A stretch of DNA of 15,226 nt from JBHHYR01 sp046757585 (GCA_046757585.1 JBHHYR010000085.1:1-15226), one strand, 5' to 3'; positions 1 through 7,489 are shown, numbered from the stretch's first letter. A program made the numbers and translations. The notes: a model not told the origin generated them from the sequence alone.

Positions 1-503
1 CACTGCAGATCGTCGAAGCGCATCTTGCCCATGCGGTGCGCGGTGCTGCTGAGGGTCACCACCCGGGCAGCTCCCGTCGCCAACAGGCGCTCGAGCAGCA
101 GGCCCGTGAGCGCGAAATGCCCGAGGTGGTTCGTGCCGAACTGCATCTCGAAACCATCGGCGGTCTTGCGGTAGGGTAGAGCCATCACCCCGGCGTTGTT
201 GCAGAGCACGTGCAGATCCCGGTGCTGGCCACGGAAGTCTTCCGCGAAGGCACGGATTGTTGCGAGGCTGGCAAGGTCGAGTTGCTTTGCTTCCACTGAC
301 GCGCGGGGATGCGCCGCGGTGATGGCGGCGATGGCTGCATGTGCCTTGCCCACATCACGGCAAGCGAGCACTACGTGCGCGCCCTTGCGCGCAAACTGAA
401 GGGCAGCCTCGTATCCCAGGCCACTGTTGCCACCGGTGACGACAATGGTCTTGCCCTCGAGGTCGGGCATGTCGTCAGCGGTCCATCGGCTCGTCTTGGG
501 CAT
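1..503 (-). CDS. Short-chain dehydrogenase/reductase, C-terminus cut by window edge
   Basis: This is an NAD(P)-dependent short-chain dehydrogenase of the retinol-dehydrogenase/WW-domain-oxidoreductase-like group, with about 167 residues visible. The Rossmann motif TGGNSGLG is at residues 23-30, followed by an LDLAS segment, CNNAGVM, the NHLGHF helix and the start of the catalytic Ser strand (VVTLSS). The catalytic Tyr-x3-Lys lies beyond the window. I chose the ATG at 503 because it gives the leader MPKTSRWTADD, the usual KWTADDIPDL-type N-terminus of this group. An in-frame ATG at 470 would shorten it by 11 residues. No clear Shine-Dalgarno is seen. It begins 39 nt after the stop of the nitronate monooxygenase-like gene on the same strand, so the two are probably one operon. 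The substrate is unknown; an alcohol, ketone or lipid is likely for the family. Confidence 0.9.
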   Translation of the reverse strand, partial: MPKTSRWTADDMPDLEGKTIVVTGGNSGLGYEAALQFARKGAHVVLACRDVGKAHAAIAAITAAHPRASVEAKQLDLASLATIRAFAEDFRGQHRDLHVLCNNAGVMALPYRKTADGFEMQFGTNHLGHFALTGLLLERLLATGAARVVTLSSTAHRMGKMRFDDLQ

Positions 504-542
504 GATCTCGGGCGGGGAACTGGCAGCGCGTCCGGCGCCAGC

Positions 543-1688
543 TCAAGATCGGCCTCGTGACTCCACGTCGTGCGGCGTCAGACGCTGGAGGCGCTCCGTG
601 GCTTCGAGGTATTCGTCGACGAGCTGATAGATCACGTCCTTCACGGGACGCACCGCGTTCATGGTACCGACGATCTGACCGACGGGGTTGAACATCACAT
701 CCTTTGCCTTGTCGGCGTAGCGGTGCCCGCGTGTGACTGCATCCGCGGTCACCATGAACTGTAGCGGCATACCCAATGGCTTCGGCGCGTCGGGGCGCTC
801 CCATGCCTCCGTCCATGCGTTCCGGAGCATCCGGGCCGGCTTCCCGGTGAACGACCGGGAACGCACCGTGTCCCGGCTGGTTGCGGCGAGGTAGGACTCC
901 ATCTGCGCCGGCGGCGCGGCGGCCTCCTGGACAGTGAGCCAGAGCGAGCCGGTCCACACGCCCTGCGCGCCCATGGCGAGCGCCGCCGCGATCTGCCGGC
1001 CCGTACCGATGCCGCCGGCGGCAAGCACGGGTGTGGGGGCCACGGCATCGATCACCTCCGGCCAGAGGACCATACTGCCGATCTCGCCGGTGTGGCCGCC
1101 GGCTTCGTATCCCTGCGCGATGATGATGTCGACGCCTGCCTGCTGGTGCGAGCGCGCGTGTTTTTGCGACCCGCACAGGGCAGCAACACGCCGGCCCGCG
1201 CCGTGAATTTCCGCCATCACATCTGGCGGGGGTGTGCCCAGCGCATTGGCGATGAGGTGAACCTTGTCGTGCCGTAACGCTACATCCACCTGGGGGGTCG
1301 CCGTGGCGGCCGTCCATCCCAGCAGCTCATGGATGGGTTTCTCGCCCTCGGGCAGCTTGGGCACGCCGTGCTCGGCCAGCACCTTGTCGGCGAATTCACG
1401 ATGCTGCGGCGGTACGGCAGCGAGCAACTGCGCTTGCAGCTTTTCAGGATCGATCTCCCCCATGCCCTCGTACTTGCCGGGAATGACGATATCGACGCCG
1501 TAGGACTTGTCGCCCACTTGCTCGTCGATCCACTTCAGCTCGATGTCGAGCTGCCCTGGGGCAAAACCCACGGCTCCGAGGACCCCGAAGGCCCCAGCTC
1601 GACTGACCGCCGCCACCACGTCGCGGCAATGGCTGAAGGCAAAGATCGGAAATTCTATTCCCAGGTCGTCGCAAAGTTCCGTGCGCAT
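543..1688 (-). CDS. Nitronate monooxygenase-like FMN protein (NMO / 2-nitropropane dioxygenase family)
   Basis: This 381-residue TIM-barrel flavoprotein belongs to the nitronate monooxygenase/2-nitropropane dioxygenase family, which binds FMN and oxidises nitronates. Many family members instead act as enoyl reductases or on unknown substrates. Visible motifs are IEFPIFAFSH near the N-terminus, the FMN/active-site segment AQGYEAGGHTG (residues 191-201, His199 at the usual catalytic-base position), and the phosphate-binding AAGGIGTGRQIAAALAMGA (about 223-241), then GVWTGSLW. The ATG at 1688 is supported by a GGGAGG Shine-Dalgarno a few bases upstream. Residues 43-120 form a longer insert than in the minimal family, suggesting a subgroup with its own substrate. 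The downstream SDR follows after 39 nt, pointing to a shared pathway. Family assignment is firm; true nitronate activity is not established. Confidence 0.9.
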   Translation of the reverse strand: MRTELCDDLGIEFPIFAFSHCRDVVAAVSRAGAFGVLGAVGFAPGQLDIELKWIDEQVGDKSYGVDIVIPGKYEGMGEIDPEKLQAQLLAAVPPQHREFADKVLAEHGVPKLPEGEKPIHELLGWTAATATPQVDVALRHDKVHLIANALGTPPPDVMAEIHGAGRRVAALCGSQKHARSHQQAGVDIIIAQGYEAGGHTGEIGSMVLWPEVIDAVAPTPVLAAGGIGTGRQIAAALAMGAQGVWTGSLWLTVQEAAAPPAQMESYLAATSRDTVRSRSFTGKPARMLRNAWTEAWERPDAPKPLGMPLQFMVTADAVTRGHRYADKAKDVMFNPVGQIVGTMNAVRPVKDVIYQLVDEYLEATERLQRLTPHDVESRGRS

Positions 1689-1870
1689 GCCGCCTCCCGC
1701 TGGTTCATTCGACTCGTGTCCGCACGGTCACGAGCGAGGCCCTGCTTGTCGTTTCGGTTGTAACGAGACGCAAGGATAGGGGGCATGCGAGGGGCCGTCA
1801 AGAATCTGCGGGGTAGTCCTGGCCTTTTGCGGTGCGTAGGCCTGTCGTGGTATAGGGCAGCTGTGGCTGG

Positions 1871-2356
1871 GTGAGGGTGGTGAAGGGAACCGTTCTCGTC
1901 CAAATTAAGTGGGCTGATCGCCGCCGGAGAGGCTTGCGCACGCTGGTTGTGAGCGACACGACTCTCAGCGCAACGTTTCGGCGTCTGTCGCGGCTGCTGG
2001 CGAACGGCGCCGCCGGCCAGGACGTGGAAGAGGCGGCACAGGACCCGCGTAGTGATGCACCCGCAGAAGGTGGGGCACAGCCCGGTCCTGTTTTCCCGCC
2101 CTCCAACCGTGCATGCGCCGAGGTGCTGTGGGCGGACCAGGCACCGGCGGATCAGTTCGGCGAGACGAATACGCTCGTCCAAACGGTCGTCGATGGCCGC
2201 AGATTCCTGGTGAGAATTGCCGGTGCAGAGATGCTCGCCCCTGGGACGGAGGTGCTGATCGAAGACCTGCCAGGCTGGGGGACGTTGTTCGAGGGCACGC
2301 TCTGTCGTTCCGGCACCGGCCTGCCGCTGATCGTCTGCGGGCCGCCGCTGCTCTAA
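1871..2356 (+). CDS. Possible small hypothetical protein in an otherwise gene-poor spacer
   Basis: This 161-codon ORF is the only reasonable coding candidate in the 806-nt spacer between the nitronate monooxygenase-like and molybdoenzyme genes. I do not recognise the protein. The last ~65 residues (TNTLVQTVVDGRRFLVRIAG, then TEVLIEDLPGWGTLFEGTL) alternate hydrophobic strands and turns and look like a real small beta-rich domain. The first ~90 residues are Arg/Ala-rich and could be non-coding read-through, so the true start may lie further downstream. No convincing Shine-Dalgarno is seen. An opposing ORF on the minus strand (1655-2182) covers the 5' part, and neither strand is clearly favoured. 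The gene would be alone on its strand here. It may be a decayed gene. Confidence 0.25.
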   Translation: MRVVKGTVLVQIKWADRRRRGLRTLVVSDTTLSATFRRLSRLLANGAAGQDVEEAAQDPRSDAPAEGGAQPGPVFPPSNRACAEVLWADQAPADQFGETNTLVQTVVDGRRFLVRIAGAEMLAPGTEVLIEDLPGWGTLFEGTLCRSGTGLPLIVCGPPLL

Positions 2357-2365
2357 GAGCTACTT

Positions 2366-2480
2366 ACCCTTTGACAAAAGGGCGACCTATATGACTGCTT
2401 CCCCCTTTGACAAAGGGGGGCTGAGGGGGATTTTACGACGCGCCAGCAAATCCTCCCTGACCCTCGTTTACGAAAGGAGG
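2366..2480. repeat. Cluster of CCCCCTTTGACAAAGGGGG-type palindromic repeats
   Basis: Three related units lie between the small ORF and the 3' end of the molybdoenzyme gene. Unit 1 is a truncated copy near 2366-2385 (CCCTTTGACAAAAGGG). Unit 2 is 2401-2433, starting CCCCCTTTGACAAAGGGGGG and ending GAGGGGGATTT. Unit 3 is 2448-2480 in inverted orientation; its reverse complement matches unit 2 at 22 of 33 positions by eye. Units 2 and 3 are separated by 14 nt and could fold into a long stem. The core is a dispersed intergenic repeat type seen in many bacterial genomes. Being just past the stop of the minus-strand gene, it may also act as a 3' end stabiliser or terminator. Confidence 0.75.
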
Positions 2481-2494
2481 TTTTCGGATCACAG

Positions 2495-5311
2495 CTAGGA
2501 AGCGGCTGCCCGTTCGAGGTTCACCCGGATGGCGCGATCTATCGGCGTCGGTTGCCACTGCAGAAACCAGTAGCGGAGATGACCGTACCCGCCAGCCAGA
2601 TGCAGCCACTTCACCATACCCGGCTCCACGTCCATTGGTCCCCGCCAGCCGCGGAACATGTACGGTTCCCACCCGTTATAGACAATCACCTGACCGGGCA
2701 TGACGTTCGGGGTGACCTTGGCGGGAACGAAGAACTCGCCCATGTCGTTCCAGACGCGCAGCTCATCGCCATCGCCGATGCCGCGGCGTCGCGCATCCTC
2801 GGTGTTGATCACTGCGTGCGGTCTGCCCCGATGGGTGCGCAGTAGCAGCGGGTTGGTCGTATGCATGGAGTGTATGCTCCAGCGGTTGTGGCCGCTGGTC
2901 AGCACGAAGGGATGATCGCCGCCCATCTTGGGATTTTCCTTATGGGTGGGCAACGCCTCGCCAGCCTCCAGGAACCACTCGTGGTCGATGTAGAACTGCG
3001 CGCGCCGGGTGAGCGTCGGGTAGGGGAGCTTCTGTTCCGTGTGCCAGCGCGAATGGGCGTGTGTCTCATCCGGCTTCAAGTCGCTCGCCTGGTTGATGGC
3101 GAACGGTGACACGCCCCAGTCGATGAAGCGCTGGTACCCTATGCGGCGCATGACATCGAGATCCGTCCCCTCCGGGATCGTCCCGCAAAGGGCGGTGTCC
3201 CGCAGCATTTCCTCACAAGCGTCTTCTTCACTGATCAGCTTCCCCCCCAGCGTGAAGCGTTCGGCGATTTCTTTGAGTGAGTGCGTCGTTCCGTGCCGGC
3301 TCTGATAGGCATCGAGTCCACGGGCCCGTGCCCGTTCCACGAGTGCTGCCGCCAGCAAGCGGGCGATCTCCCACTCGCTCTTGGCCTCACCGGCTGCGGG
3401 CACCGCCCGATCGGAGTAAATGAGCAGCAGCATGTGCGGCGATGGGATATGGAACCGCGGCACCTCGTACTGGTTGGCGACGGGAAGGACGAAGTCAGAC
3501 TGGAGTGCCGTGGTGCTCATCCGCCAATCGATGGTCACCACTGTCCGCAGCTTGGGCCAGAGGTGGCGGAGGAGCATGTTCTGTCCCCCGCGTACCCGCC
3601 GCAGCGTGTTGCCTCCCGCTTGGAAGAGGACGCGCGGCGGCACGTCCTCGGGCGGCAGGGCCACGTCACGCCACCAGGCCTTTTCGAGCGCCTCGCGCAT
3701 GTAGTCGTCGAACGGACGGACCATGCTGGGGTCGCTCCACTCCTTGCGATTCCAGTTCTCGCGATAGCCGCAGTGACGGTACCAGAGGAAGGCGGGCGGA
3801 ATCAGACCCGAGAAGGCGGCCATGCGGCAGGTCAGTTCGATGCGGCACATCTCCTCCGTAAGGGTCGGGTCTTCGGCGCGGATCGCCTCCATCATGGCCG
3901 CGCGCATGGACAGAAACTCGCGCGTCTGTTCCGGTCCTGCCTGCGCCTTTTGACCCATCAGCATCAGCCCGTCGAACATACCAATGGACCAACACCCGAT
4001 GCCCGTGCCCTTCCGGCCCCAGTTGCCGGTGAGGCCGAGCAGCAGGACGATCGATCGGACCATCAAGTCGCCGTGAAAATACTTCAGTGACGTGCCGCCC
4101 GCCCACACTGCGGTGCGCTTGCGCGCCACCTTGCGCGCCAAATCACGGATGGCGTCGGGGTGAACGCCGCAGATCTTCGCAGCTTGCTCCGGCTCGTACT
4201 GCTCCAGGTGCTCCCGCAGGAGCGCGAACACCGGCGTAACGGTGACGGGTGTGCCGTTGGCGAGCGTGACGTCGTAGGATCCGGCGAGCGCCGGGCTCAC
4301 CGCTCCCAGGTCGAGAGACGCTCGCGGCGCTTCGACCACCCGCCGGCTGCGTTCGTCGAAGAGATAGAACCCTTCCTCACTCCCGCCTGCCGTGAGGTCG
4401 CATGCGCGCAGGAACCGACCGGTGTCGGTGCGCACGAGAAACGGCAGGTCGGTCTGCTCTTTCACGAAGGCATCGTTGTACAGTGCCTCGTCAATGATCA
4501 CCTTGCACATCGACAAGGCCCAGGCGGCATCGGTGCCCGGGCGCACGGGCAGGTGGCGGTCCACGAGCATGGTCGAGGGGCTGCAGTCGGGCGCAAAGAT
4601 CACGACCTCGGCCCCGTTGTAGCGCGCCTCGACGATGTAGTGGTACGAGGCCATGACTGTGTACACGGGGTTGGCTTGGAAGATGAGCATCAGCTCGGCG
4701 TGGAAATTGTCATCGACGCTGCTGCACAAATTGAACTTGCCGAAGGTGAGGTAGAGGCCCGGGCTGAAGTCGTTGATCTCGGCGTTCACATCGGTGTTCA
4801 GCCCGCCCACGAGCGTGATGAGCCGCGCCAGCCCGACAATGTTCCACGGGTTTCCTTCGGCACCCATCATCTGGACAATCGAGTCAGGGCCCTCTGCTTC
4901 GATTGCATCGAGCATGGAATCGGCGATGGCACCAAGCGCCTCGTCCCAGCTGACCCGCTCCCAGCGTCCCTCGCCGCGCGCACCGGCGCGGCGCAGTGGA
5001 TACAGGACCCGGTCCGGAGCGTCGAGGGTCTGGCTCCAGCACGCCCCCTTCTGGCAGCCCATCGGGTTCATGTCGGGCACCCCCGGCTCGATGCGCGCAA
5101 AGGTGCCGGCCTGTTCTTCACGTATGATCTTCCCGTCCCGCACGTACACCCGCATCGGACAGTTCCCGGGATAGCAATCGACGCAGTGCGTACCCCACAC
5201 CACCTTGTCCCAACGCCATCTGTCCCGGTACCGTTCTTCAGTGGCCGGCCGCGGCGAACGCGCCAAGGACTTCTCGTATGCACCGACAACCGCACGCGTG
5301 GCTGCTTCCAT
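2495..5311 (-). CDS. Molybdopterin oxidoreductase catalytic (alpha) subunit, type II DMSO reductase-like
   Basis: This 938-residue catalytic subunit is a Mo/W-bis-MGD oxidoreductase, paired with the Fe-S beta subunit encoded upstream. The FS0 cluster segment near the N-terminus has His42, Cys43, Cys46, Cys51 and Cys86 (THCVDCYPGNC ... GCQKG). The His ligand and the 34-residue gap to the last Cys resemble NarG-type enzymes. The LNTDVNAEINDFSPG stretch followed by LYLTFGK places Asp181 where type II enzymes carry the Mo-ligating Asp. The C-terminal MGD-binding domain has TSGHNRWSIHSMHTTNP and GQVIVYNGWEPYMFRGW. Known type II members include ethylbenzene, p-cymene and steroid C25 dehydrogenases and selenate, chlorate and nitrate reductases; the substrate here is unknown. 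I place the start at the ATG at 5311, which has an AGGAGAGG ribosome-binding site, rather than the in-frame ATG at 5377. No twin-arginine signal is seen with either start. Confidence 0.93.
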   Translation of the reverse strand: MEAATRAVVGAYEKSLARSPRPATEERYRDRWRWDKVVWGTHCVDCYPGNCPMRVYVRDGKIIREEQAGTFARIEPGVPDMNPMGCQKGACWSQTLDAPDRVLYPLRRAGARGEGRWERVSWDEALGAIADSMLDAIEAEGPDSIVQMMGAEGNPWNIVGLARLITLVGGLNTDVNAEINDFSPGLYLTFGKFNLCSSVDDNFHAELMLIFQANPVYTVMASYHYIVEARYNGAEVVIFAPDCSPSTMLVDRHLPVRPGTDAAWALSMCKVIIDEALYNDAFVKEQTDLPFLVRTDTGRFLRACDLTAGGSEEGFYLFDERSRRVVEAPRASLDLGAVSPALAGSYDVTLANGTPVTVTPVFALLREHLEQYEPEQAAKICGVHPDAIRDLARKVARKRTAVWAGGTSLKYFHGDLMVRSIVLLLGLTGNWGRKGTGIGCWSIGMFDGLMLMGQKAQAGPEQTREFLSMRAAMMEAIRAEDPTLTEEMCRIELTCRMAAFSGLIPPAFLWYRHCGYRENWNRKEWSDPSMVRPFDDYMREALEKAWWRDVALPPEDVPPRVLFQAGGNTLRRVRGGQNMLLRHLWPKLRTVVTIDWRMSTTALQSDFVLPVANQYEVPRFHIPSPHMLLLIYSDRAVPAAGEAKSEWEIARLLAAALVERARARGLDAYQSRHGTTHSLKEIAERFTLGGKLISEEDACEEMLRDTALCGTIPEGTDLDVMRRIGYQRFIDWGVSPFAINQASDLKPDETHAHSRWHTEQKLPYPTLTRRAQFYIDHEWFLEAGEALPTHKENPKMGGDHPFVLTSGHNRWSIHSMHTTNPLLLRTHRGRPHAVINTEDARRRGIGDGDELRVWNDMGEFFVPAKVTPNVMPGQVIVYNGWEPYMFRGWRGPMDVEPGMVKWLHLAGGYGHLRYWFLQWQPTPIDRAIRVNLERAAAS

Positions 5312-5315
5312 GTCG

Positions 5316-5323
5316 CCTCTCCT
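5316..5323 (-). promoter_or_regulatory. Shine-Dalgarno that fixes the alpha-subunit start
   Basis: On the minus strand AGGAGAGG sits 4 nt (7 nt from its GGAG core) before the ATG at 5311. The alternative in-frame ATG at 5377 lies beside a stem-loop and lacks such a site, so the shorter protein is preferred. Confidence 0.75.
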
Positions 5324-5378
5324 CTCTTGCACTAGCTGCCCGTTGAAAACCGCTTGAACGAGCGCAACCAACGACATT

Positions 5379-5447
5379 CCCTCTCCCGCACATCAGCGGG
5401 AGAGGGTGAGGGTTCCTTCCTCTCCCGCCGGCAATGCGGGAGAGGAA
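5379..5447. repeat. Two tandem CTCTCCCGC/GCGGGAGAG stem-loops between beta and alpha genes
   Basis: Two perfect hairpins stand next to each other. The first has an 11-bp stem, CCCTCTCCCGC (5379-5389) with GCGGGAGAGGG (5396-5406), and a 6-nt loop. The second has a 12-bp stem, TTCCTCTCCCGC (5417-5428) with GCGGGAGAGGAA (5436-5447), and a 7-nt loop. No T-run follows on the minus strand. They share the CTCTCCCGC arm, so they are two copies of one repeat unit. Lying in the 188-nt gap between the beta and alpha subunit genes, they could influence mRNA stability or subunit ratio, or simply be a dispersed intergenic repeat. Confidence 0.8.
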
Positions 5448-5499
5448 GCTCTTGGGCGAGATCGGTTGATTTCATCGCAAGACGTTTTTCGACGGGCTG

Positions 5500-6537
5500 C
5501 TAGGTCCAGGTCAGCTCTGCGGGATCACGCGTGAAGGGACCGAGCATCTCCTTCCACTCGTAGGCAATCAGCGTGTTGATGAGCTCCGATGGCTGCCCCT
5601 GTCGCCGTTTCATGATCTCCGTTTCCAGGGTGTGGAGCGCGGAGCGCACGGGCGGGCCGAAGAGCGATTCAAGATAAGCCATCGGGATGCGGCGCTCGGA
5701 CTCGTCGACGGAGCGGTCCGGCCGGAGCCGCAGGGCTGAGAGCGGTGGGATGTAGAACACGTTCGGCTCCGTGCCCCATTCGGGGTGCAGCGGGACGGCG
5801 ACGGCCCAACGCCGTACGAGCTTGTAGACGGCGCTGTCCTGCTCGTCGAGGAACCCTACGAAGACGGCGCGACCGGGGCACTGGCGGGCGCAGGCCGGGG
5901 CCACGCCCTTTTCGATCCGCGGAAAACAGCCGATGCAATGCTGACTCACGCGGCGCACCGCGTTGAAGTAGATCTTCTTGTACGGACAGGCCCGCATGCA
6001 CTCCTGCGCGCCACGGCAGCGGTCCTCATCCCGCAGCACCAAGCCGTCCTCGGGCCGCTTGTACAGGGCGCCGTTGGGGCAGGCCTCGACGCACGATGGT
6101 CGCGTGCAGTGATTGCAGAGGCGCGGGAGGTAGAAGAAGTAGGCGTTGGGGTACTCGCCGCCTCCTTCGTCCTCATCCCAGTTCATCCCCCACGACGGGG
6201 CGGCGCCGGTGGGGTGAAGAAACGCCTCCTGCCCCTTACCGGAGGAGTACACCTCCTCCCAGTTGAAATTCCATGCTCGCCCGAATTCTTCTTCGCTTGG
6301 CAGACGCCCCAGGATAAGGCGTCCGTCTGCATCGTAGCCGCCGCCCATTTGCTCGTAGTCCCGCGGCGTTCCCCGGCCGGGTTGTGTATTCACCGTGCAC
6401 CACCACATATGGCCGGCGCCGTTCTCCGGTGTCCACAGAACCTTGCAGGCAACGGAGCATGTCTGGCAGCCCATGCACCGGTTGAGATCGAAGACCCAAG
6501 CGAGCTGTCGCTGCGGGTGGTCTGCTGCTGCATTCAT
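5500..6537 (-). CDS. Four-cluster Fe-S electron-transfer (beta) subunit, type II DMSO reductase-like
   Basis: This 345-residue ferredoxin-type beta subunit transfers electrons to or from the molybdenum subunit encoded next. It has four Cys groups: C21/C24/C27/C31 (CMGCQTCSVAC), C141/C144/C149/C153, C174/C180/C184 (CRGAQECMRACPYKK) and C201/C204/C216/C220 (CIGCFPRIEKG...). The third group has Ala177 where a fourth Cys would sit, the pattern giving a [3Fe-4S] cluster in NarH/EbdB-like proteins (Trp in NarH). The long insert between groups one and two (residues 32-140) and the overall length match EbdB, DdhB and SerB-type subunits. The ATG at 6537 is preceded by GGAGG at 8-nt spacing. It is upstream of the alpha gene in transcription order, whereas alpha-beta is the usual order in characterised operons. 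Confidence 0.95.
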   Translation of the reverse strand: MNAAADHPQRQLAWVFDLNRCMGCQTCSVACKVLWTPENGAGHMWWCTVNTQPGRGTPRDYEQMGGGYDADGRLILGRLPSEEEFGRAWNFNWEEVYSSGKGQEAFLHPTGAAPSWGMNWDEDEGGGEYPNAYFFYLPRLCNHCTRPSCVEACPNGALYKRPEDGLVLRDEDRCRGAQECMRACPYKKIYFNAVRRVSQHCIGCFPRIEKGVAPACARQCPGRAVFVGFLDEQDSAVYKLVRRWAVAVPLHPEWGTEPNVFYIPPLSALRLRPDRSVDESERRIPMAYLESLFGPPVRSALHTLETEIMKRRQGQPSELINTLIAYEWKEMLGPFTRDPAELTWT

Positions 6538-6919
6538 CTCTGCGTCCTCCGCATGGCCGTGGCAGGATGCTGAAGAGTGCCGCCTCGTGCTGTGCGAGGC
6601 TCACCCTCCGTGTGTACGGCGCAAGCCTCCGCGAAGCGTCCACCCCACCTGGCCGGCCCAGTCCGGCTCCTCTGCCCCCTTTCAATCCCAGCAGTGCGCC
6701 AGACGCGCGATGACGTAGATCAACCAAAAAGATGATGATCAACGCTGCTGGAGAGTGCGAAGTTCTCGGCACAAGCAAAGCGCCAATTCGAACGACGAAG
6801 GCGATAGTGGGGGGCGGCGCTCCGTCGCCGCCGGTGGGTTGCGCGTGGTAAGGGCGGTGCCGACAGAGCGGCGCCCTCCACGCAGTGAGGCGACAAAGGG
6901 CACTAGAGAGTACGCGCCG
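6538..6919. other. Intergenic spacer without a supported gene
   Basis: These 382 nt lie between the GMC partner gene and the beta-subunit gene, both on the minus strand. I see no credible coding sequence; ORFs here are extensions of shadow frames. The spacer holds the inverted-repeat element at 6807-6881 and an AT-richer patch around 6715-6745 with two direct GATCAA copies. A promoter for the beta/alpha genes could lie here, but I cannot define one. Confidence 0.6.
6807..6881. repeat. Paired GC-rich inverted repeat (REP/MITE-like element)
   Basis: Unit A (6807-6833) and unit B (6855-6881) are inverted copies: the reverse complement of B matches A at 22 of 27 positions by eye, with a shared GCTC-GTCG core. 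Each half is itself partly palindromic (GGCGGCG at 6813-6819 with CGCCGCC at 6826-6832). The 21-nt spacer allows either one long stem or two small hairpins. The structure resembles dispersed bacterial palindromic elements. It also lies just past the end of the GMC partner gene, where it could end or attenuate transcription. Confidence 0.65.
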
Positions 6920-7489
6920 TTAGAGCTGCGCCATCTGGCGGCGCACGAAGAGAAAGAAACGGAGGGCGGGCCTGAGCGACGAGGCCGCCCCGTGCCCCGG
7001 CACCCGCAGGGTGAAGGGGAAACGGAGGGCTTCCCCGAAAGGCACGCGCAGCTGTCCGCGCGCGAGCAACTCGCCAGGGGAATCGCTTCCCTCGCTGTCC
7101 CCTTCGCCGAACAACTCGGTGTAGAGGGTGGTGAAGTCGCGAAAGCCTGGGCGCTTCGGGATCCGTTTCTCCCCCACGAGCAGGCAGCGCCGGCCCCGCC
7201 CCTCGAACGGAAGGCGATAGAGCAGCCGCCACCCCTCACGGTGTGGCACGAGCAGATGGATCGTGCCAGCTCGAAACGGCAGGCAGCCGCCGAGCGGCGC
7301 GTAGTCGATCTCTCCCGCCAGTGCGACCGTATGCATCGGATCGGTTTCAAAGGTGGCAAGATCGTCAATCGTGGCGAGAGCGCGAAACGACAGTGCGCCG
7401 CCGCTCCGGCGCCCATCCGCGAAGCCGGCCGCGTGATCCGCGCCCTGGCCGACGTAACCGCGCAGAGCCTCCCGGAAGGTGAGGGTCAT
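6920..7489 (-). CDS. Stand-alone GMC-oxidoreductase-associated domain protein
   Basis: This 189-residue protein starts with ATG at 7489, overlapping the TGA of the upstream GMC gene (ATGA), so the two are probably translationally coupled. Residues ~34-100 (SFRALATIDDLATFETDP, then LAGEIDYAPLGG) and the DFTTLYTELFGEG segment resemble, from memory of the family, a domain fused to cholesterol-oxidase-like GMC proteins and alpha/beta-hydrolase multidomain proteins in other bacteria. There it shows the same pattern: a TIDFATF-like strand, HIDFPPLG, then TTTLYT. Its biochemical role is not known to me. The C-terminal ~30 residues are Arg/Leu-rich (LRPALRFFLFVRRQ) and could associate with a membrane or partner protein. 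No signal peptide is seen. The coupling suggests a 1:1 partner or accessory subunit of the GMC enzyme. Confidence 0.8.
   Translation of the reverse strand: MTLTFREALRGYVGQGADHAAGFADGRRSGGALSFRALATIDDLATFETDPMHTVALAGEIDYAPLGGCLPFRAGTIHLLVPHREGWRLLYRLPFEGRGRRCLLVGEKRIPKRPGFRDFTTLYTELFGEGDSEGSDSPGELLARGQLRVPFGEALRFPFTLRVPGHGAASSLRPALRFFLFVRRQMAQL

Noticed and set aside
1655..2182. Minus-strand ORF of 175 codons upstream of the nitronate monooxygenase-like gene
   Set aside because: It overlaps the 5' end of that gene in another frame, is Arg/Pro/His-rich and has no domain I recognise. A decayed gene in this spacer is possible but not supported.
4160..5335. Plus-strand ORF of 391 codons, and a 269-codon one at 3281-4090
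   Set aside because: Both lie antisense to the molybdoenzyme gene, whose protein carries clear family motifs throughout. The plus-strand translations are rich in His/Arg/Val without recognisable motifs, as expected for shadow frames in high-GC DNA.
5312..5377. Longer molybdoenzyme start at 5377
   Set aside because: It would add 22 residues without a signal motif, begins beside a hairpin and lacks a ribosome-binding site, while the ATG at 5311 has AGGAGAGG.
6718..6742. FNR/CRP-like site suggested by two GATCAA (TTGATC on minus) copies upstream of the beta-subunit gene
   Set aside because: The copies are direct, not inverted, and 19 bp apart; TTGAT-N4-ATCAA is not formed. As a promoter, the best -10 match after 17 nt is poor.
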